Origin: Rhizobium sp. 2MFCol3.1
Lineage (GTDB): Bacteria > Pseudomonadota > Alphaproteobacteria > Rhizobiales > Rhizobiaceae
Length of the DNA stretch: 64,000 bases
Assembly (NCBI RefSeq): GCF_000377565.1
Contig: NZ_KB898359.1
Coordinates: forward strand, 56,508-120,507
Reading direction: 5' to 3'
The notes below the pieces were generated by a model, which was given only the letters and a program-made list of their open reading frames with translations, was not told the origin of the DNA and did no database searches. Shown here piece by piece: positions 17,045 to 26,248 of the stretch. Within the stretch, counting starts at the first letter, position 1, and the number at the start of each line of letters is the position of its first letter. The translations under genes and the position numbers were made by a program.

Positions 17045-17521
17045 TTACTTCTTGAACTTGTCGTAATCGAGCTTTGGCGCCTTGGAGAGTGCGTCCTTCG
17101 TGGTATCGACATAGGCCTTCCAAGTGCCGTTGTCGTCATTGAGCGCTACCGACGCCGGATCGAGGACAACATAGCTGGTGCCTACACCCAAAAAGCCACC
17201 GACGCTGGCGACGATACCGATGACCGACTTGCCGCCACCGATGACAACATCGGAAATCTCGCCGATGGACTCGTCTGCCTTGTTGTAGATGTTGACGCCA
17301 ACAAGTTTCGAGGTGACGAGATCGGTGTCCTTGATCTCGACATACTTCAGCGGCATCGTCGCTGCCTTGCCCATCGTCATGCCAGGACCGGCCATCATGG
17401 CGTCAGAGCCAGCAGCTGCCGTTGCAGGAGCTGCAGGGGTTGCAGGGGCAGCCGGCTGCTGAGCAAACGCAGCGCCAGACATAGCGGCAAGTGATACGGC
17501 GGCGATGACAAAATTCTTCAT
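17045..17521 (-). CDS. Secreted PRC-barrel domain protein
   Basis: A 158-residue exported protein. The first ~21 residues (MKNFVIAAVSLAAMSGAAFA) are a Sec signal peptide ending AFA-QQ. An alanine/proline linker follows, then a PRC-barrel domain (~58-150) with LVGVNIYNKADESIGEISDV and VIGGGKSVIGIVASVGGFLG. PRC-barrels are small beta domains found in periplasmic and RNA-processing proteins; secreted rhizobial versions are usually stress-induced and uncharacterised. ATG 17521 is selected because it begins the signal peptide. A very good EcfG-type promoter (with CGTTTA as -10) lies 47 bases upstream and a terminator follows the gene. Confidence 0.9.
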   Translation of the reverse strand: MKNFVIAAVSLAAMSGAAFAQQPAAPATPAAPATAAAGSDAMMAGPGMTMGKAATMPLKYVEIKDTDLVTSKLVGVNIYNKADESIGEISDVVIGGGKSVIGIVASVGGFLGVGTSYVVLDPASVALNDDNGTWKAYVDTTKDALSKAPKLDYDKFKK

Positions 17522-17567
17522 AAAGATTCCTCTTATTGCATGTCCACGTTTATCCGTGGCAACCATA

Positions 17568-17592
17568 AACGATGGTATGGATGAAAGGTTCC
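17568..17592 (-). promoter_or_regulatory. EcfG/RpoE2-type promoter before the PRC-barrel gene
   Basis: GGAAC (17588-17592 on the minus strand), 16 bases, then CGTTTA as -10 (equivalent to an 18-base spacer to TT at 17568-17569). This is one of the best matches to the consensus in the window. Confidence 0.7.
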
Positions 17593-18017
17593 ATGCAAAG
17601 CTCTGAAAATACGATCGATTTTTAGATGGCCGAATATCGATGTGCGCGATGATCGACGAGAAGACAATGCGCGTGTACGGAATCTCGGAAACGCGCTGAA
17701 GTCAGTGACTATACCGTGAAGGGCTTCTCAAATCGCGGTGCTCGACATGTTGGGGAGCGCACGCGGCAGCAGACATGCGCCTTGGCGCAAGCATGGAAGG
17801 TTCCCACGATCAACGAACGTACTCTCTGTTCGTCACTGACAACTAATTGTCGGGATCCCAGCGACATAACGCTTCAAGCCGCAGACGATATCAAAGACCG
17901 CGCCGCCTGAGGTTGTTTGCCGTCGTTGACGCGGTATTTTGCTGAACGCCGCTCCAAACAACTGCTGACGAGAGATCGGCCTCGGCATGATGAAGCAGCC
18001 GCGCATCAAGCGTGCGG
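17593..18017. other. Intergenic region between divergent stress promoters
   Basis: No coding frame or RNA gene recognised; open frames are short and biased like non-coding DNA. Confidence 0.4.
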
Positions 18018-18042
18018 GGAACAAAACAGCAAGCTCACGCTT
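18018..18042 (+). promoter_or_regulatory. EcfG/RpoE2-type promoter, almost abutting the L,D-transpeptidase start
   Basis: GGAAC (18018-18022), 18-base spacer, TT (18041-18042). The start codon is only 9 bases after the TT, and no ribosome-binding site lies between, so the mRNA may be leaderless. Confidence 0.5.
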
Positions 18043-18050
18043 TCACTGAC

Positions 18051-19028
18051 ATGAAAAAACTCGTTGCACTCAGCGCCTTAGCCGTCCTTCCCTTCTTCCA
18101 TAGCGCGACTGCGCAGGAACTGACACCTGACATCATCAATGGTGCGGACGTCAGTATTTTGCAAACCGGCCATCCGGCGCAGACAAGCCCTCAACCAGAC
18201 CCTGCAATCATTCGACTGCAGGTTCTTCTTGACAGGGCAGGCGTGTCGCCCGGTGTCATCGATGGTCTAGACGGCGCCAATCTGAAAAAAGCAATCGCAG
18301 CCTTCGAGGCCATGCAACGACTGCCGGTCGACGGCAAGCTCGATCAAGAGGTCGCCAAGCGTGTGGCCGACGGCCAGCAGGTCATCGGCCCATACAAGGT
18401 CGAGCCGGACGATGTCGCAGATCTTGTAGAGGCCATCCCTGAGGACTATGCGCTTCAAGCTGAAATGAAAAACCTCAATTACACCAGCGTCCAGGAGAAG
18501 CTATCGGAGCGGTTTCATATGGATATCGACCTGCTTCGCACGCTGAACCCAGGATCGAAATTCGCACCAGGTGACACAATTGCTGTCGCCATCGTCGGTG
18601 CACCGCGCACGGGAGCGGTGAAGCGAATTGAAGCACGCCGCGATGCTGGCGAAGTGATCGCGTTTGCCGAGGACGGTTCGATCATTGCCGCTTATCCGGC
18701 GACAATCGGTAGCCAAGACAACCCCTCGCCTGAGGGCCGCCACAAGATCAATGGTGTCGCCCGCAACCCCAAGTATGAATACAATCCGAAAGTCAATTTT
18801 CAGCAAGGCAAGAACAAAAAGAGGCTCACGCTTCCGAGCGGACCGAACAACCCTGTCGGCAGCGTCTGGATCGATCTGTCAGAGCCGACCTATGGCATTC
18901 ATGGAACCCCAGAACCGAGCAAGATCGACAAGTCCGGATCACATGGTTGCGTCAGGTTGACCAACTGGGACGTCGAGGAACTGGCAAGCATGGTCAAGCC
19001 GGGCGTCGAGGTCGACTTCGTGAAGTAA
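18051..19028 (+). CDS. L,D-transpeptidase (YkuD) with peptidoglycan-binding domain
   Basis: A 325-residue periplasmic enzyme that forms 3-3 cross-links in peptidoglycan or attaches proteins to it. Seen: signal peptide MKKLVALSALAVLPFFHSAT, a peptidoglycan-binding domain (~50-105, VLLDRAGVSPGVIDGLDGAN), a middle linker with a LysM-like TLNPGSKFAPGDTI, and a YkuD catalytic domain (~185-325). The YkuD active site is GIHGTPEP, then SGSHGCVRLTNWD with the catalytic cysteine. ATG 18051 is chosen since it begins the signal peptide; a GTG at 18012 in frame would put a hydrophilic leader before it. Such envelope-strengthening enzymes are common general-stress targets. Confidence 0.93.
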   Translation: MKKLVALSALAVLPFFHSATAQELTPDIINGADVSILQTGHPAQTSPQPDPAIIRLQVLLDRAGVSPGVIDGLDGANLKKAIAAFEAMQRLPVDGKLDQEVAKRVADGQQVIGPYKVEPDDVADLVEAIPEDYALQAEMKNLNYTSVQEKLSERFHMDIDLLRTLNPGSKFAPGDTIAVAIVGAPRTGAVKRIEARRDAGEVIAFAEDGSIIAAYPATIGSQDNPSPEGRHKINGVARNPKYEYNPKVNFQQGKNKKRLTLPSGPNNPVGSVWIDLSEPTYGIHGTPEPSKIDKSGSHGCVRLTNWDVEELASMVKPGVEVDFVK

Positions 19029-19154
19029 TCGCGGTTGACAGAGGACTGCGCGTTTCTGCGCTGGGCACAAGACAGGCGTCCTACGCGGTAAGCAGCTTGC
19101 GATCTTTCACCCCTTAGGGTCTCACCGCTAACGTATGCAGCATAACCGGGAGGC

Positions 19155-19361
19155 TCACAAGGGAGCATTGTCATTGAACGGAAGTCCCCGGCTTCGCCAA
19201 GTGTCTCGCAAGATGTCCTCAAGATCTTCGACGCTGAACTCGTCGAACTTCGCCCAAAGCTGGACTGCGAGCGACTTGAGGTCCGATACGGTCTCAGGCT
19301 CGGCTTCTGCTGCAGCGGCCAAAAATTCGACCTGCTGGCGGAGCTCATCTTGTTCGATCAT
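19155..19361 (-). CDS. Hypothetical acidic protein
   Basis: A 68-residue acidic, helical protein (MIEQDELRQQVEFLAAAAEA, then SDLKSLAVQLWAKFDEFSVE). No domain recognised. It starts 10 bases after the stop of the next gene upstream (19371-19553) and is probably co-transcribed from the stress-type promoter at 19628. Confidence 0.6.
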   Translation of the reverse strand: MIEQDELRQQVEFLAAAAEAEPETVSDLKSLAVQLWAKFDEFSVEDLEDILRDTWRSRGLPFNDNAPL

Positions 19362-19370
19362 ACGAGTTCC

Positions 19371-19553
19371 TCAAAGGGCCGCGCCGGTGACTGGATTGAC
19401 GATTGGACGCTCACTTTCATCCTTGCTGCCTGCCGGCTGCACCGCCGTCGGTGCCAAAGATTCGTTGTCAGCGTTTTCAGGCTTTGCTGGGACGGGGTTG
19501 ACGTCGTTGGGCCGGCGCTGCTCCGGAGTGGCGTTGCTATCGTTGGTACCCAT
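19371..19553 (-). CDS. Small disordered hypothetical protein
   Basis: A 60-residue Pro/Asn/Glu-rich protein (MGTNDSNATPEQRRPNDVNP onward) that is probably unstructured. First gene of a two-gene unit; GAGAGG precedes its ATG, and a candidate EcfG-type promoter is 75 bases upstream, back-to-back with that of the antiporter gene. Function unknown. Confidence 0.55.
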   Translation of the reverse strand: MGTNDSNATPEQRRPNDVNPVPAKPENADNESLAPTAVQPAGSKDESERPIVNPVTGAAL

Positions 19554-19627
19554 GCTTTCCTCTCTATCGCAGGAATGTAATCATCTTGCCTAGACGGCTG
19601 GCGCGCTCTGTTTCACCGCACACCTGT

Positions 19628-19653
19628 AACCCGTAAAAGAGCTGAGTGGTTCC
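19628..19653 (-). promoter_or_regulatory. EcfG/RpoE2-type promoter for the two small genes at 19155-19553
   Basis: GGAAC (19649-19653 on the minus strand), 19-base spacer, TT (19628-19629). Spacing to the start codon (75 bases) is longer than for the others, which lowers confidence. Confidence 0.4.
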
Positions 19654-19692
19654 ACCGCCGAGCTTTGTGAAGAGATCGGCGAAGCTTAAGGG

Positions 19693-19717
19693 AACTATTC
19701 GTCGGGCCTCTCGTTCC
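19693..19717 (+). promoter_or_regulatory. EcfG/RpoE2-type promoter before the antiporter gene
   Basis: GGAAC (19693-19697), 16 bases, then CGTT (TT at 19716-19717), 26 bases before ATG 19743. A near-perfect match to the general-stress consensus. Confidence 0.7.
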
Positions 19718-19742
19718 TATCCGCCTCAATTAGGTCCCATAC

Positions 19743-22031
19743 ATGACGAAACGTCGCATATCGCCTACATCTTTGGCAGCGTCTCTAATCTTACCGTCTA
19801 TTCTGTTCGCCACACCCGTCCTGGCGGCGGGCGAGCATAAGGTTGCCGAACCCTCAGAAGCGCTATTCCTTCTTCAAATTGTCGTTCTTGTCGTCTCAGG
19901 TCGCCTCCTGGGAGAATTGATGGTGCGGATCGGACAGCCGTCGATTATGGGGCAGATCATTGCAGGCGTGTTGCTTGGCCCTTCTCTTTTTGGCTTGGCC
20001 TTGCCTGACCTACAAGCCCAGCTTTTTCCGTCGGACGCAGCGCAAAAGAGTATGACCAACGCAGTGGGTCAGCTCGGAATCCTCTTTCTTCTGCTCCTGG
20101 CGGGTATGGAGACTGATCTGGGACTGGCTCGCAAACTTCGAAAGTCGGCAACGGGCGTCTCGTTGACCGGGATTGCCGTTCCGTTTGCAGCTGGGTTCGC
20201 ACTCGGCCAGCTTATGCCCGCAGATTTTCTACCCGACCCCGAAAAGAGGCTCGTCGCGTCGCTTTTTCTCGGCACGGCGCTGTCGATCTCATCCGTGAAG
20301 ATAGTTGCTTCAGTGGTACGCGAGATGGACTTCATGAGGCGCAACATCGGACAATTGATCGTCGCGTCCGCCATCATCGACGATACGCTCGGATGGATCA
20401 TCATTGCTATTACCTTCAGCCTGGCAAAAACGGGCACCGTCGATCCACTCACGCTGATGAAAAGCGTTATCGGCACAGTGGCGTTCATGGCATTGAGCTT
20501 CACCGTCGGTCGCCGCATCGTTTTTGAGATCATTCGTTGGACCAACGACAACTTCAAGAGCGACCTGCCTGTATTGAGCGCGATCATCGCCATCATGGGG
20601 GGCATGGCGATGATTACCAACGCAATCGGGGTCCACACCGTCCTTGGAGCATTCGTGGCCGGCATACTCGTTGGTGAATCGCCCATCCTGACAAGGCAGA
20701 TCGATGTCCAGTTGCGCGGTTTGACCACCGCTCTCTTCATGCCGGTATTCTTCGGGCTCACAGGTCTGCAGACCGATCTGACCACTCTCGCAGACCCGAA
20801 AATTCTCGCATTGACGGTGGCGGTCGTGCTCATCGCCTCGATTGGCAAATTCGGCGGCGCGTTTGCAGCAGCCAGGACAAGTGGGCTTTCGAACTCCGAG
20901 GCCCTGGCACTGGGATGCGGGATGAACGCTCGCGGTTCCACAGAGGTCATCGTTGCGACGATCGGCCTTTCCGTCGGAGTATTAAACGAACAGCTATTTT
21001 CCGTGATCGTCGCGATGGCGGTCGTGACGACCATGGCAATGCCACCGACCTTGCGATGGGCACTGGCAAGGCTTCCCCTAAGAGAGGAAGAGAAAGACCG
21101 CCTCGAGCGCGAGGACTTCGAAAAAGACAGCTTCCTGAACCAATTCGAGAGAGCTGTTCTTGTCGTGGATGGGTCATCCAATAGTAAGCTTGCGGCTCGG
21201 CTCTTGGCACTCCTGGCTGCAGTGAGGAACATGCCGGTAACGACGCTGAATGTCGCCCCCGTGGAGCAAGATCAGCCTGAGCGCGGAGATAGCGTGGCTA
21301 CGGACACAAGGAGCGATGGCAACATTGTCGATGTGCTCGAGAGACACGCGGCTCAAACGTCTGTGGCGGCGGATCGGGAGCCAGGCATTCACGTGACAGA
21401 ATTCGACATGGGCGGTGAATTGGAAAGCGCACTCGAAGACATTTCGAAATCGGGCCACGATCTGCTATTTGCGGGCATTGATCCCGTAATACAGCAGGAC
21501 GGCAGCTACCACCCAACGATCGAGACAACCTCGCTTGAATTTCCAGGTACGACGGCGATTGTTTCCTCACGCGGCCATATGCCTGACGGAGGCACCGCTC
21601 TTCGCATCCTGGTGGCCGTCAGCGGCACCGAGCGGTCGGCGCGTGCTGCAGAATTTGCTTTTGCGCTCGCCAAGGCAAGTGATGGGCACTGTGCAATGAC
21701 GTTTATCGAGGAGCGCCCTCAATCGGTGGGGATCTCGCGGGTCACCGACAGGGGGACGAGCAAGAGCAATCCGTTCACTCAGCTCGACGCCATTGCCGCT
21801 TACTACGACGTCAAACCCGAAAAGCTCGTGCGTCAGGGATCTTCGGCAGAGCTGGATATTCTCCGCCTTGCGCGCAGCGGCAATTATAATCTTATTGTGC
21901 TTGGAGTGAGCCGCAGGGCTGGAGAACGGCTCTCCTACGGCCAAGTTGCTGACAACGTAATGGAGACCTCAGATCGCTCGGTCCTGTTGATCGAGACGGA
22001 GTTTGCCAACTCGAAATCAACCGCAGTTTGA
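19743..22031 (+). CDS. CPA2-family Na+(K+)/H+ antiporter with C-terminal universal-stress-like domains
   Basis: A 762-residue inner-membrane protein. The first ~430 residues hold about 12 membrane helices of the KefB/NapA-like CPA2 exchanger family, with GQPSIMGQIIAGVLLGPSLF and the ion-binding region SAIIDDTLGWIIIAITFSL (double aspartate). The helix NARGSTEVIVATIGLSVGVL follows later. The cytoplasmic half (~460-755) contains one degenerate and one clearer UspA-like nucleotide-binding domain (LRILVAVSGTERSARAAEFA, then LIVLGVSRRAGERLSYGQVA). An N-terminal signal-like helix precedes the first transport helix. It should exchange monovalent cations for protons and help pH and salt tolerance. Strong stress-type promoter upstream. 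Confidence 0.93.
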   Translation: MTKRRISPTSLAASLILPSILFATPVLAAGEHKVAEPSEALFLLQIVVLVVSGRLLGELMVRIGQPSIMGQIIAGVLLGPSLFGLALPDLQAQLFPSDAAQKSMTNAVGQLGILFLLLLAGMETDLGLARKLRKSATGVSLTGIAVPFAAGFALGQLMPADFLPDPEKRLVASLFLGTALSISSVKIVASVVREMDFMRRNIGQLIVASAIIDDTLGWIIIAITFSLAKTGTVDPLTLMKSVIGTVAFMALSFTVGRRIVFEIIRWTNDNFKSDLPVLSAIIAIMGGMAMITNAIGVHTVLGAFVAGILVGESPILTRQIDVQLRGLTTALFMPVFFGLTGLQTDLTTLADPKILALTVAVVLIASIGKFGGAFAAARTSGLSNSEALALGCGMNARGSTEVIVATIGLSVGVLNEQLFSVIVAMAVVTTMAMPPTLRWALARLPLREEEKDRLEREDFEKDSFLNQFERAVLVVDGSSNSKLAARLLALLAAVRNMPVTTLNVAPVEQDQPERGDSVATDTRSDGNIVDVLERHAAQTSVAADREPGIHVTEFDMGGELESALEDISKSGHDLLFAGIDPVIQQDGSYHPTIETTSLEFPGTTAIVSSRGHMPDGGTALRILVAVSGTERSARAAEFAFALAKASDGHCAMTFIEERPQSVGISRVTDRGTSKSNPFTQLDAIAAYYDVKPEKLVRQGSSAELDILRLARSGNYNLIVLGVSRRAGERLSYGQVADNVMETSDRSVLLIETEFANSKSTAV

Positions 22032-22136
22032 GCGTGGCTGCATAATGATCTGGTGTCCACGATCCTCCTAAACGAGGCGGGGCGAGATCGCTGCTTCGAG
22101 GCCGCGCCCCTCCAACGATCGCCGGCCGCCTATTCG

Positions 22137-22577
22137 CTAAGGCCTCAAGTTCAGCATCGCCTTTTCACTGCCATCCATTGCGAATGGAACGGAAGCGTGC
22201 TGGTGCGCGACCTGCCATCGCCCTTCGAGCTTCACCAGACCCAGGGTTTGACGGAACCACAAATCCACGATTGTACCGTCGGTCTTTGTTCCCGTCATGT
22301 TGACGAGGCCGCTCCAGAAGGCCACGCCCCTGCCTATGGTGAGCTTGACGTCCTGGACATCGCCGCCAATCGCGCCCTCCCAGCTATCGAACCAGGCCTG
22401 AAGTCCTGCCTCGTGCTTGCCATGATAAACAAGCGGTGGTGCAAGAGAAAATTCCACGCAATCGTCTGTATCGAAGGACAAAGCATCCTTGGCATCCTTC
22501 TCGCCAATTGCTTTCGCCCGCATCATAATCATCGCTATGATGGCCTCTTCCTCAATGTCACGCTGGGTCAACCTCAT
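22137..22577 (-). CDS. SnoaL/NTF2-like fold protein
   Basis: A 146-residue protein with the NTF2-like cone fold pattern: helix IIAMIMMRAKAIGEKDAKDA, then FDTDDCVEFSLAPPLVYHGK, AWFDSWEGAI, and strands TDGTIVDLWFRQTLGLVKLE and GRWQVAHQHASVPF. This fits SnoaL-like/SgcJ-like proteins related to ketosteroid isomerase, often of unknown substrate. No membrane or export signal. It converges with the antiporter gene and has no obvious partner. Confidence 0.85.
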   Translation of the reverse strand: MRLTQRDIEEEAIIAMIMMRAKAIGEKDAKDALSFDTDDCVEFSLAPPLVYHGKHEAGLQAWFDSWEGAIGGDVQDVKLTIGRGVAFWSGLVNMTGTKTDGTIVDLWFRQTLGLVKLEGRWQVAHQHASVPFAMDGSEKAMLNLRP

Positions 22578-22939
22578 CGCCTTTTCATGAAAATGGGATC
22601 AAAGGACGAATGAGGCTACCCGATGCCGACAGCGATCGCCGTTTAACCGCGGCGTGTGCCGCCCTCGCGCGCATAAATGGCTTTCGTGCGTCGATGCGTT
22701 TCAGCATGTCTTCCCGGAAGAGGAAGGATGGTGGTTGCCTGCCCTGCGTGTCATGAAGGCGATCAACTGGGAATATCCGGCTCAAGCGCGAGCGCAGTGT
22801 CAGCGTGACGAATATCCTCATTTTCTGTAAAGTTCGGCTACGATCTTCTTATGCGAGTTGCCCCACCTTTCGTCTTGCCCTCGCATGTCAGCCCGAAGAC
22901 TGCCGCGTTCTCTTGGATCGACCAAATGCTTTAGGCGTC
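22578..22939. other. Intergenic region, nothing recognised
   Basis: About 360 bases between divergent genes with no convincing coding frame, hairpin or repeat. Confidence 0.35.
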
Positions 22940-22964
22940 GGAACCCTTCCATTCCAAAACCATT
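22940..22964 (+). promoter_or_regulatory. EcfG/RpoE2-type promoter
   Basis: GGAAC (22940-22944), 18-base spacer, TT (22963-22964). The start codon at 22973 follows after 8 bases, so translation may be leaderless. Confidence 0.5.
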
Positions 22965-22972
22965 TTATCAGC

Positions 22973-23317
22973 ATGAAGGTCGGAGCCGCATTCCTTAGAC
23001 TGTCGGAGACCGCCGTTTGGTTGGCGGGACATCGGCTTGTTCTGGCGGGCGCCGCCGCACTCGTCACCGTCTGGTGCGCAGTCGGAACTGCACTCGGCCT
23101 GCCAAGGGAGTGGCATCTGATCTCGTCAATTACCGGCACGCTGGTGACCCTCTTCCTGCTTCTCATCATGCAGCACAGCCAGAACCGGGACATGGCGGCA
23201 CTTCAGGTCAAGGTCGATGAACTTATTCGGTCCAGCCCGGCAAGAAACCATATGATTGGTGTCGAGCGCCTCGAGGCTGAAGAACTCGCGCGACTGGCGG
23301 ACAATAAAAGTTTCTGA
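22973..23317 (+). CDS. Low-affinity iron permease-family membrane protein
   Basis: A 114-residue protein with two membrane helices (LVLAGAAALVTVWCAVGTAL and ITGTLVTLFLLLIMQHSQNR). The family signature is QHSQNRDMAALQVKVDELI, seen in bacterial members of the low-affinity iron permease (Fet4-like) family. These short bacterial proteins are not shown to transport iron. The ATG at 22973 is chosen since the upstream frame overlaps the promoter. A paralogue lies divergently at 23587-24003, sharing the QNSQNRDGKALQAKLDELI motif. Confidence 0.85.
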   Translation: MKVGAAFLRLSETAVWLAGHRLVLAGAAALVTVWCAVGTALGLPREWHLISSITGTLVTLFLLLIMQHSQNRDMAALQVKVDELIRSSPARNHMIGVERLEAEELARLADNKSF

Positions 23318-23586
23318 GGGGCATAGCGTTGAGACCTCAAGCGCCATCGAACCTTATCACGTCTGACATCGCCGCCGACGACCCATGCTCAAGGAAATAA
23401 CTATAGAAGCTCTACTCGACGCGCTTGCACAGAAGACAGGGTTCGTCCCTCAACTGCATGAGCTTGATGCGATCCCGGCGCGCTCAGAGAAGCAGCAGTA
23501 ACGAGATCCGTTTATCGGCTCGTTTGCGAAGGACGGATTAGCGCAGAAGGCAGCGCATTTAAAAGGCCGTCGATGGCTTCCCTGGG
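23318..23586. other. Intergenic region between the two iron-permease paralogues
   Basis: A 38-codon frame at 23384-23500 (starting MLKEITIEALLDALAQKTGF) could encode a peptide but lacks other support. No terminator was recognised. Confidence 0.3.
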
Positions 23587-24003
23587 TCAGGCAGGCTTGC
23601 GCTCCCGCTCTTCGGCCTTCTCCTCCGCGACTTCCTCGACACATTCGGCCTTTTCCGCCAGCGTTTTGCTCAGCTCGCGAAGCTCCTGCTCTTCTAGCTT
23701 TTCGATTCCGACGAACTTGTTCTGGGCCTGCGAACTCAGGATCAGTTCGTCAAGCTTCGCCTGCAGCGCTTTGCCATCACGGTTCTGCGAATTCTGAAGG
23801 ACGAAAACCATCAGGAACGTGATGATCGTCGTGCTTGTGTTGATCACCAGCTGCCAGTTTTCGCTATAATCGAAGACAGGGCCCGACGCCGCCCAAGCGA
23901 CGACGAGCGCGACCGCGAGTACGAACGTTGCAGGCTTTCCGGAAAGATCCGCAACAGTGGTAGCAAACTTCGAAAAACCTCTGGATAAGACGTTATGGCT
24001 CAT
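23587..24003 (-). CDS. Low-affinity iron permease-family membrane protein, second copy
   Basis: A 138-residue paralogue of the gene at 22973, with two hydrophobic helices (ATFVLAVALVVAWAASGPVF and INTSTTIITFLMVFVLQNSQ), the QNSQNRDGKALQAKLDELIL signature, and a longer glutamate/lysine coiled-coil tail. ATG 24003 is preceded by GAGGG. A good EcfG-type promoter (CGTT -10) is 30 bases upstream. Both copies therefore appear to be stress-regulated. The role in iron transport is unproven for this bacterial group. Confidence 0.87.
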   Translation of the reverse strand: MSHNVLSRGFSKFATTVADLSGKPATFVLAVALVVAWAASGPVFDYSENWQLVINTSTTIITFLMVFVLQNSQNRDGKALQAKLDELILSSQAQNKFVGIEKLEEQELRELSKTLAEKAECVEEVAEEKAEERERKPA

Positions 24004-24032
24004 TGAACCCTCATTGTTGCCCAGCGAATGAA

Positions 24033-24058
24033 AACGCGATCTCGGGCGCTGCGGTTCC
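24033..24058 (-). promoter_or_regulatory. EcfG/RpoE2-type promoter
   Basis: GGAAC (24054-24058 on the minus strand), 17 bases, then CGTTTT (19-base spacer to TT at 24033-24034), 30 bases before ATG 24003. Confidence 0.6.
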
Positions 24059-24436
24059 TGGCATGGGACTTCAGTCTGAGGGCGCAAAGGTACAACGCTC
24101 GGGTTGTCTGTACGCTTTGATTCCGATCAAGGCGGTATTCGCTTGACCGTGAAGCAAAGAACAACACGTTTCGGCAAGGGCACCTCAGTTCAATCGCGGT
24201 ACTTCGTTTCCAGGAAGCATGCCGCAGCTTGCCGGCTGCGCCGTCGCCTATTTTGAGATTAGCGAGTGAGGCCGGGCAGATGGGACGTTCGTCTAGATCG
24301 GATGGACAGCATGCGACGACGCATTGCGCGTGGCAAGTTCCGATCAGCTGCAAGCATGCTGTGGTTGCGAGGAAGCTACCCTTTCCCGCGCTAGCGATTG
24401 GTTCGCAAGTCGGGCTGCCAGAGCAATATTTGGAAG
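24059..24436. other. Intergenic region, nothing recognised
   Basis: About 380 bases between two minus-strand genes; only short, shadow-like open frames. Confidence 0.35.
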
Positions 24437-26248
24437 CTACACGTCTTGTGCCAGCACAGCCTCGATTTCGCAAGCGACACCATCAGGATTGTACGAAATA
24501 GACGACTGACCGTTGATCTGAGCGGCGAGGAGCCGCTCGATGAGACGGCTACCGAAACCTTTGCGGGTCGGAGGCTCCACAGTCGGACCGTCCCGCTCGA
24601 TCCAACTGAATCGCAGCCGACGACTGGCTTGCGAATATGTCCATGAGATCGAGACGGTACCCTGGGAAACAGACAAGGCCCCATATTTGGCAGCGTTGGT
24701 TGCGAGTTCGTGGATTGCCAGCGAGAACGACACGACGGCCTTTTGCGGGAGAAGCACCGGGCCACCCTCGACATCGAACTTCTCAGGGGGATAGGGTTTC
24801 AACACCTGCTTTATCAGCTCAGCGAGATCGGCACGCTGCCAGTCGTTGTGTGTCAGAAGGTCATGAGCGTGCGCCATCGACATCAGTCTCGCGTTAAACG
24901 AGGCTACACTGTCGGCTGCGTCCCCGTCGCGGTCCAGGGTCTGCCGTGAGATCGCCATCACCGTCGCGAAGACGTTCTTGACCCGATGATTGAGTTCTCC
25001 GATAAGCACTCGCTGCAAGCGCTCGGCCTCTTTGCGGGCGGATATGTCCTGAGACATTTTCGATGCGCCGATTGCCCTACCACTGCTGTCGTAGATGGGC
25101 GATACGCTCAGCTGAACGTCGACCGGACGTCCACTCTTACTAAGTCGCTGGGTTTCGTAGCGATGGATGGTCTCGCCTGCGCTGATTTTGGAGAGGATCT
25201 CCGTCTCTTCGTCGCGCCTGCCTTCTGGAACGAGCATGAGCACTGTTTGCCCGATCGCCTCTTCACGGCTATATCCGTAAAGCTTTTCCGCAGCAGCATT
25301 CCAGTTCGTGATCCTCATATCCATGTCGATGCTGAGGATCGCATCGTTTGACGATGCGACTATCGAGGCAAGTTGTTGTTCGGACTCCTGTGCAGCCTTG
25401 CTCGCCGATATGTCGATGGCAATGAAACCGACCTGCCGGACCGCTCCGTGTTCGTCCTTGAGTGCCGCGACCGAGATAGCCGTCCAAACGAAATCACCGC
25501 TCTTGCAAACGCACCGCTTCTCCATGTCGAAGCTTGCGCCCTCTGATATTAGCTGCTCGAACCGTCGCTCCGTCTCCGGCAGATCGTCAGGATGCGTAAT
25601 ATCTTGGAACCTCATACCGACCAGTTCGTCGGCTTCATAGCCCAGCATCTCGCTGAAGCGTCTGTTGACGAAGACCATTCGACCCGAGAGATCTGTCTGT
25701 CCGATCCCAGCCGCCGATTGAGAGATGAGAGCGCGCAGACGCTCTTCGCTTTCCTTCAGGGCAAGCTGCGATCGGACGCGCTCGGTCGTCTCGTTCACGA
25801 TGCAGAAGACACCGCGAACCTTGCCGCTTTCGTCTCTGATGGGGGAGTACGAGATGTCGAAATAAACGTTTTCCGGGTGTCCATGCCTTTCGATGTAAAA
25901 CGGCCGATCCTTGGCGGAGACGGTCTCGCCTGTGTGGAGCACCCGTCTGAGCAACGGCTCAAGATCATCCCAAAGCTCGGACCAGTTCTCTTGTCCAGGC
26001 CGCCCGAATGCTCTTGGGTGGCGCGTGCCGATGCTGGGCGCATAAGCATCATTGTAAAGCGCGACATACTGATCGCCCCAGAACATCACAATCTGGGCGT
26101 GCGACGGGAGCATGAGATCGACTGCGGACCTCAGACAGGCAGGCCAGTCACTTGGCGGCCCAAGGATGGAGTCATCCCATGCCCCACTCTCGATCATAAG
26201 AGCAATGCCGCTTTTTGCACCTTGCCCCTTTTGAGTTACGTCCGACAC
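24437..26248 (-). CDS. Multi-PAS HWE-type sensor histidine kinase
   Basis: A 603-residue cytoplasmic sensor. Three PAS-type domains are seen: ~30-155 (with YVALYNDAYAPSIGTRHPRA), ~165-285 (GIGQTDLSGRMVFVNRRFSE) and ~290-405 (DAILSIDMDMRITNWNAAAE). The HWE kinase core runs from ~420: H-box LIGELNHRVKNVFATVMAIS with the phospho-accepting histidine, then IHELATNAAKYGALS (N-box) and GFGSRLIERLLAAQINGQ. HWE/HisKA2 kinases in Alphaproteobacteria often feed the PhyR-NepR-EcfG general stress pathway. No response regulator gene is adjacent, so it is an orphan kinase. No EcfG-type promoter seen in front of it. Confidence 0.95.
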   Translation of the reverse strand: MSDVTQKGQGAKSGIALMIESGAWDDSILGPPSDWPACLRSAVDLMLPSHAQIVMFWGDQYVALYNDAYAPSIGTRHPRAFGRPGQENWSELWDDLEPLLRRVLHTGETVSAKDRPFYIERHGHPENVYFDISYSPIRDESGKVRGVFCIVNETTERVRSQLALKESEERLRALISQSAAGIGQTDLSGRMVFVNRRFSEMLGYEADELVGMRFQDITHPDDLPETERRFEQLISEGASFDMEKRCVCKSGDFVWTAISVAALKDEHGAVRQVGFIAIDISASKAAQESEQQLASIVASSNDAILSIDMDMRITNWNAAAEKLYGYSREEAIGQTVLMLVPEGRRDEETEILSKISAGETIHRYETQRLSKSGRPVDVQLSVSPIYDSSGRAIGASKMSQDISARKEAERLQRVLIGELNHRVKNVFATVMAISRQTLDRDGDAADSVASFNARLMSMAHAHDLLTHNDWQRADLAELIKQVLKPYPPEKFDVEGGPVLLPQKAVVSFSLAIHELATNAAKYGALSVSQGTVSISWTYSQASRRLRFSWIERDGPTVEPPTRKGFGSRLIERLLAAQINGQSSISYNPDGVACEIEAVLAQDV

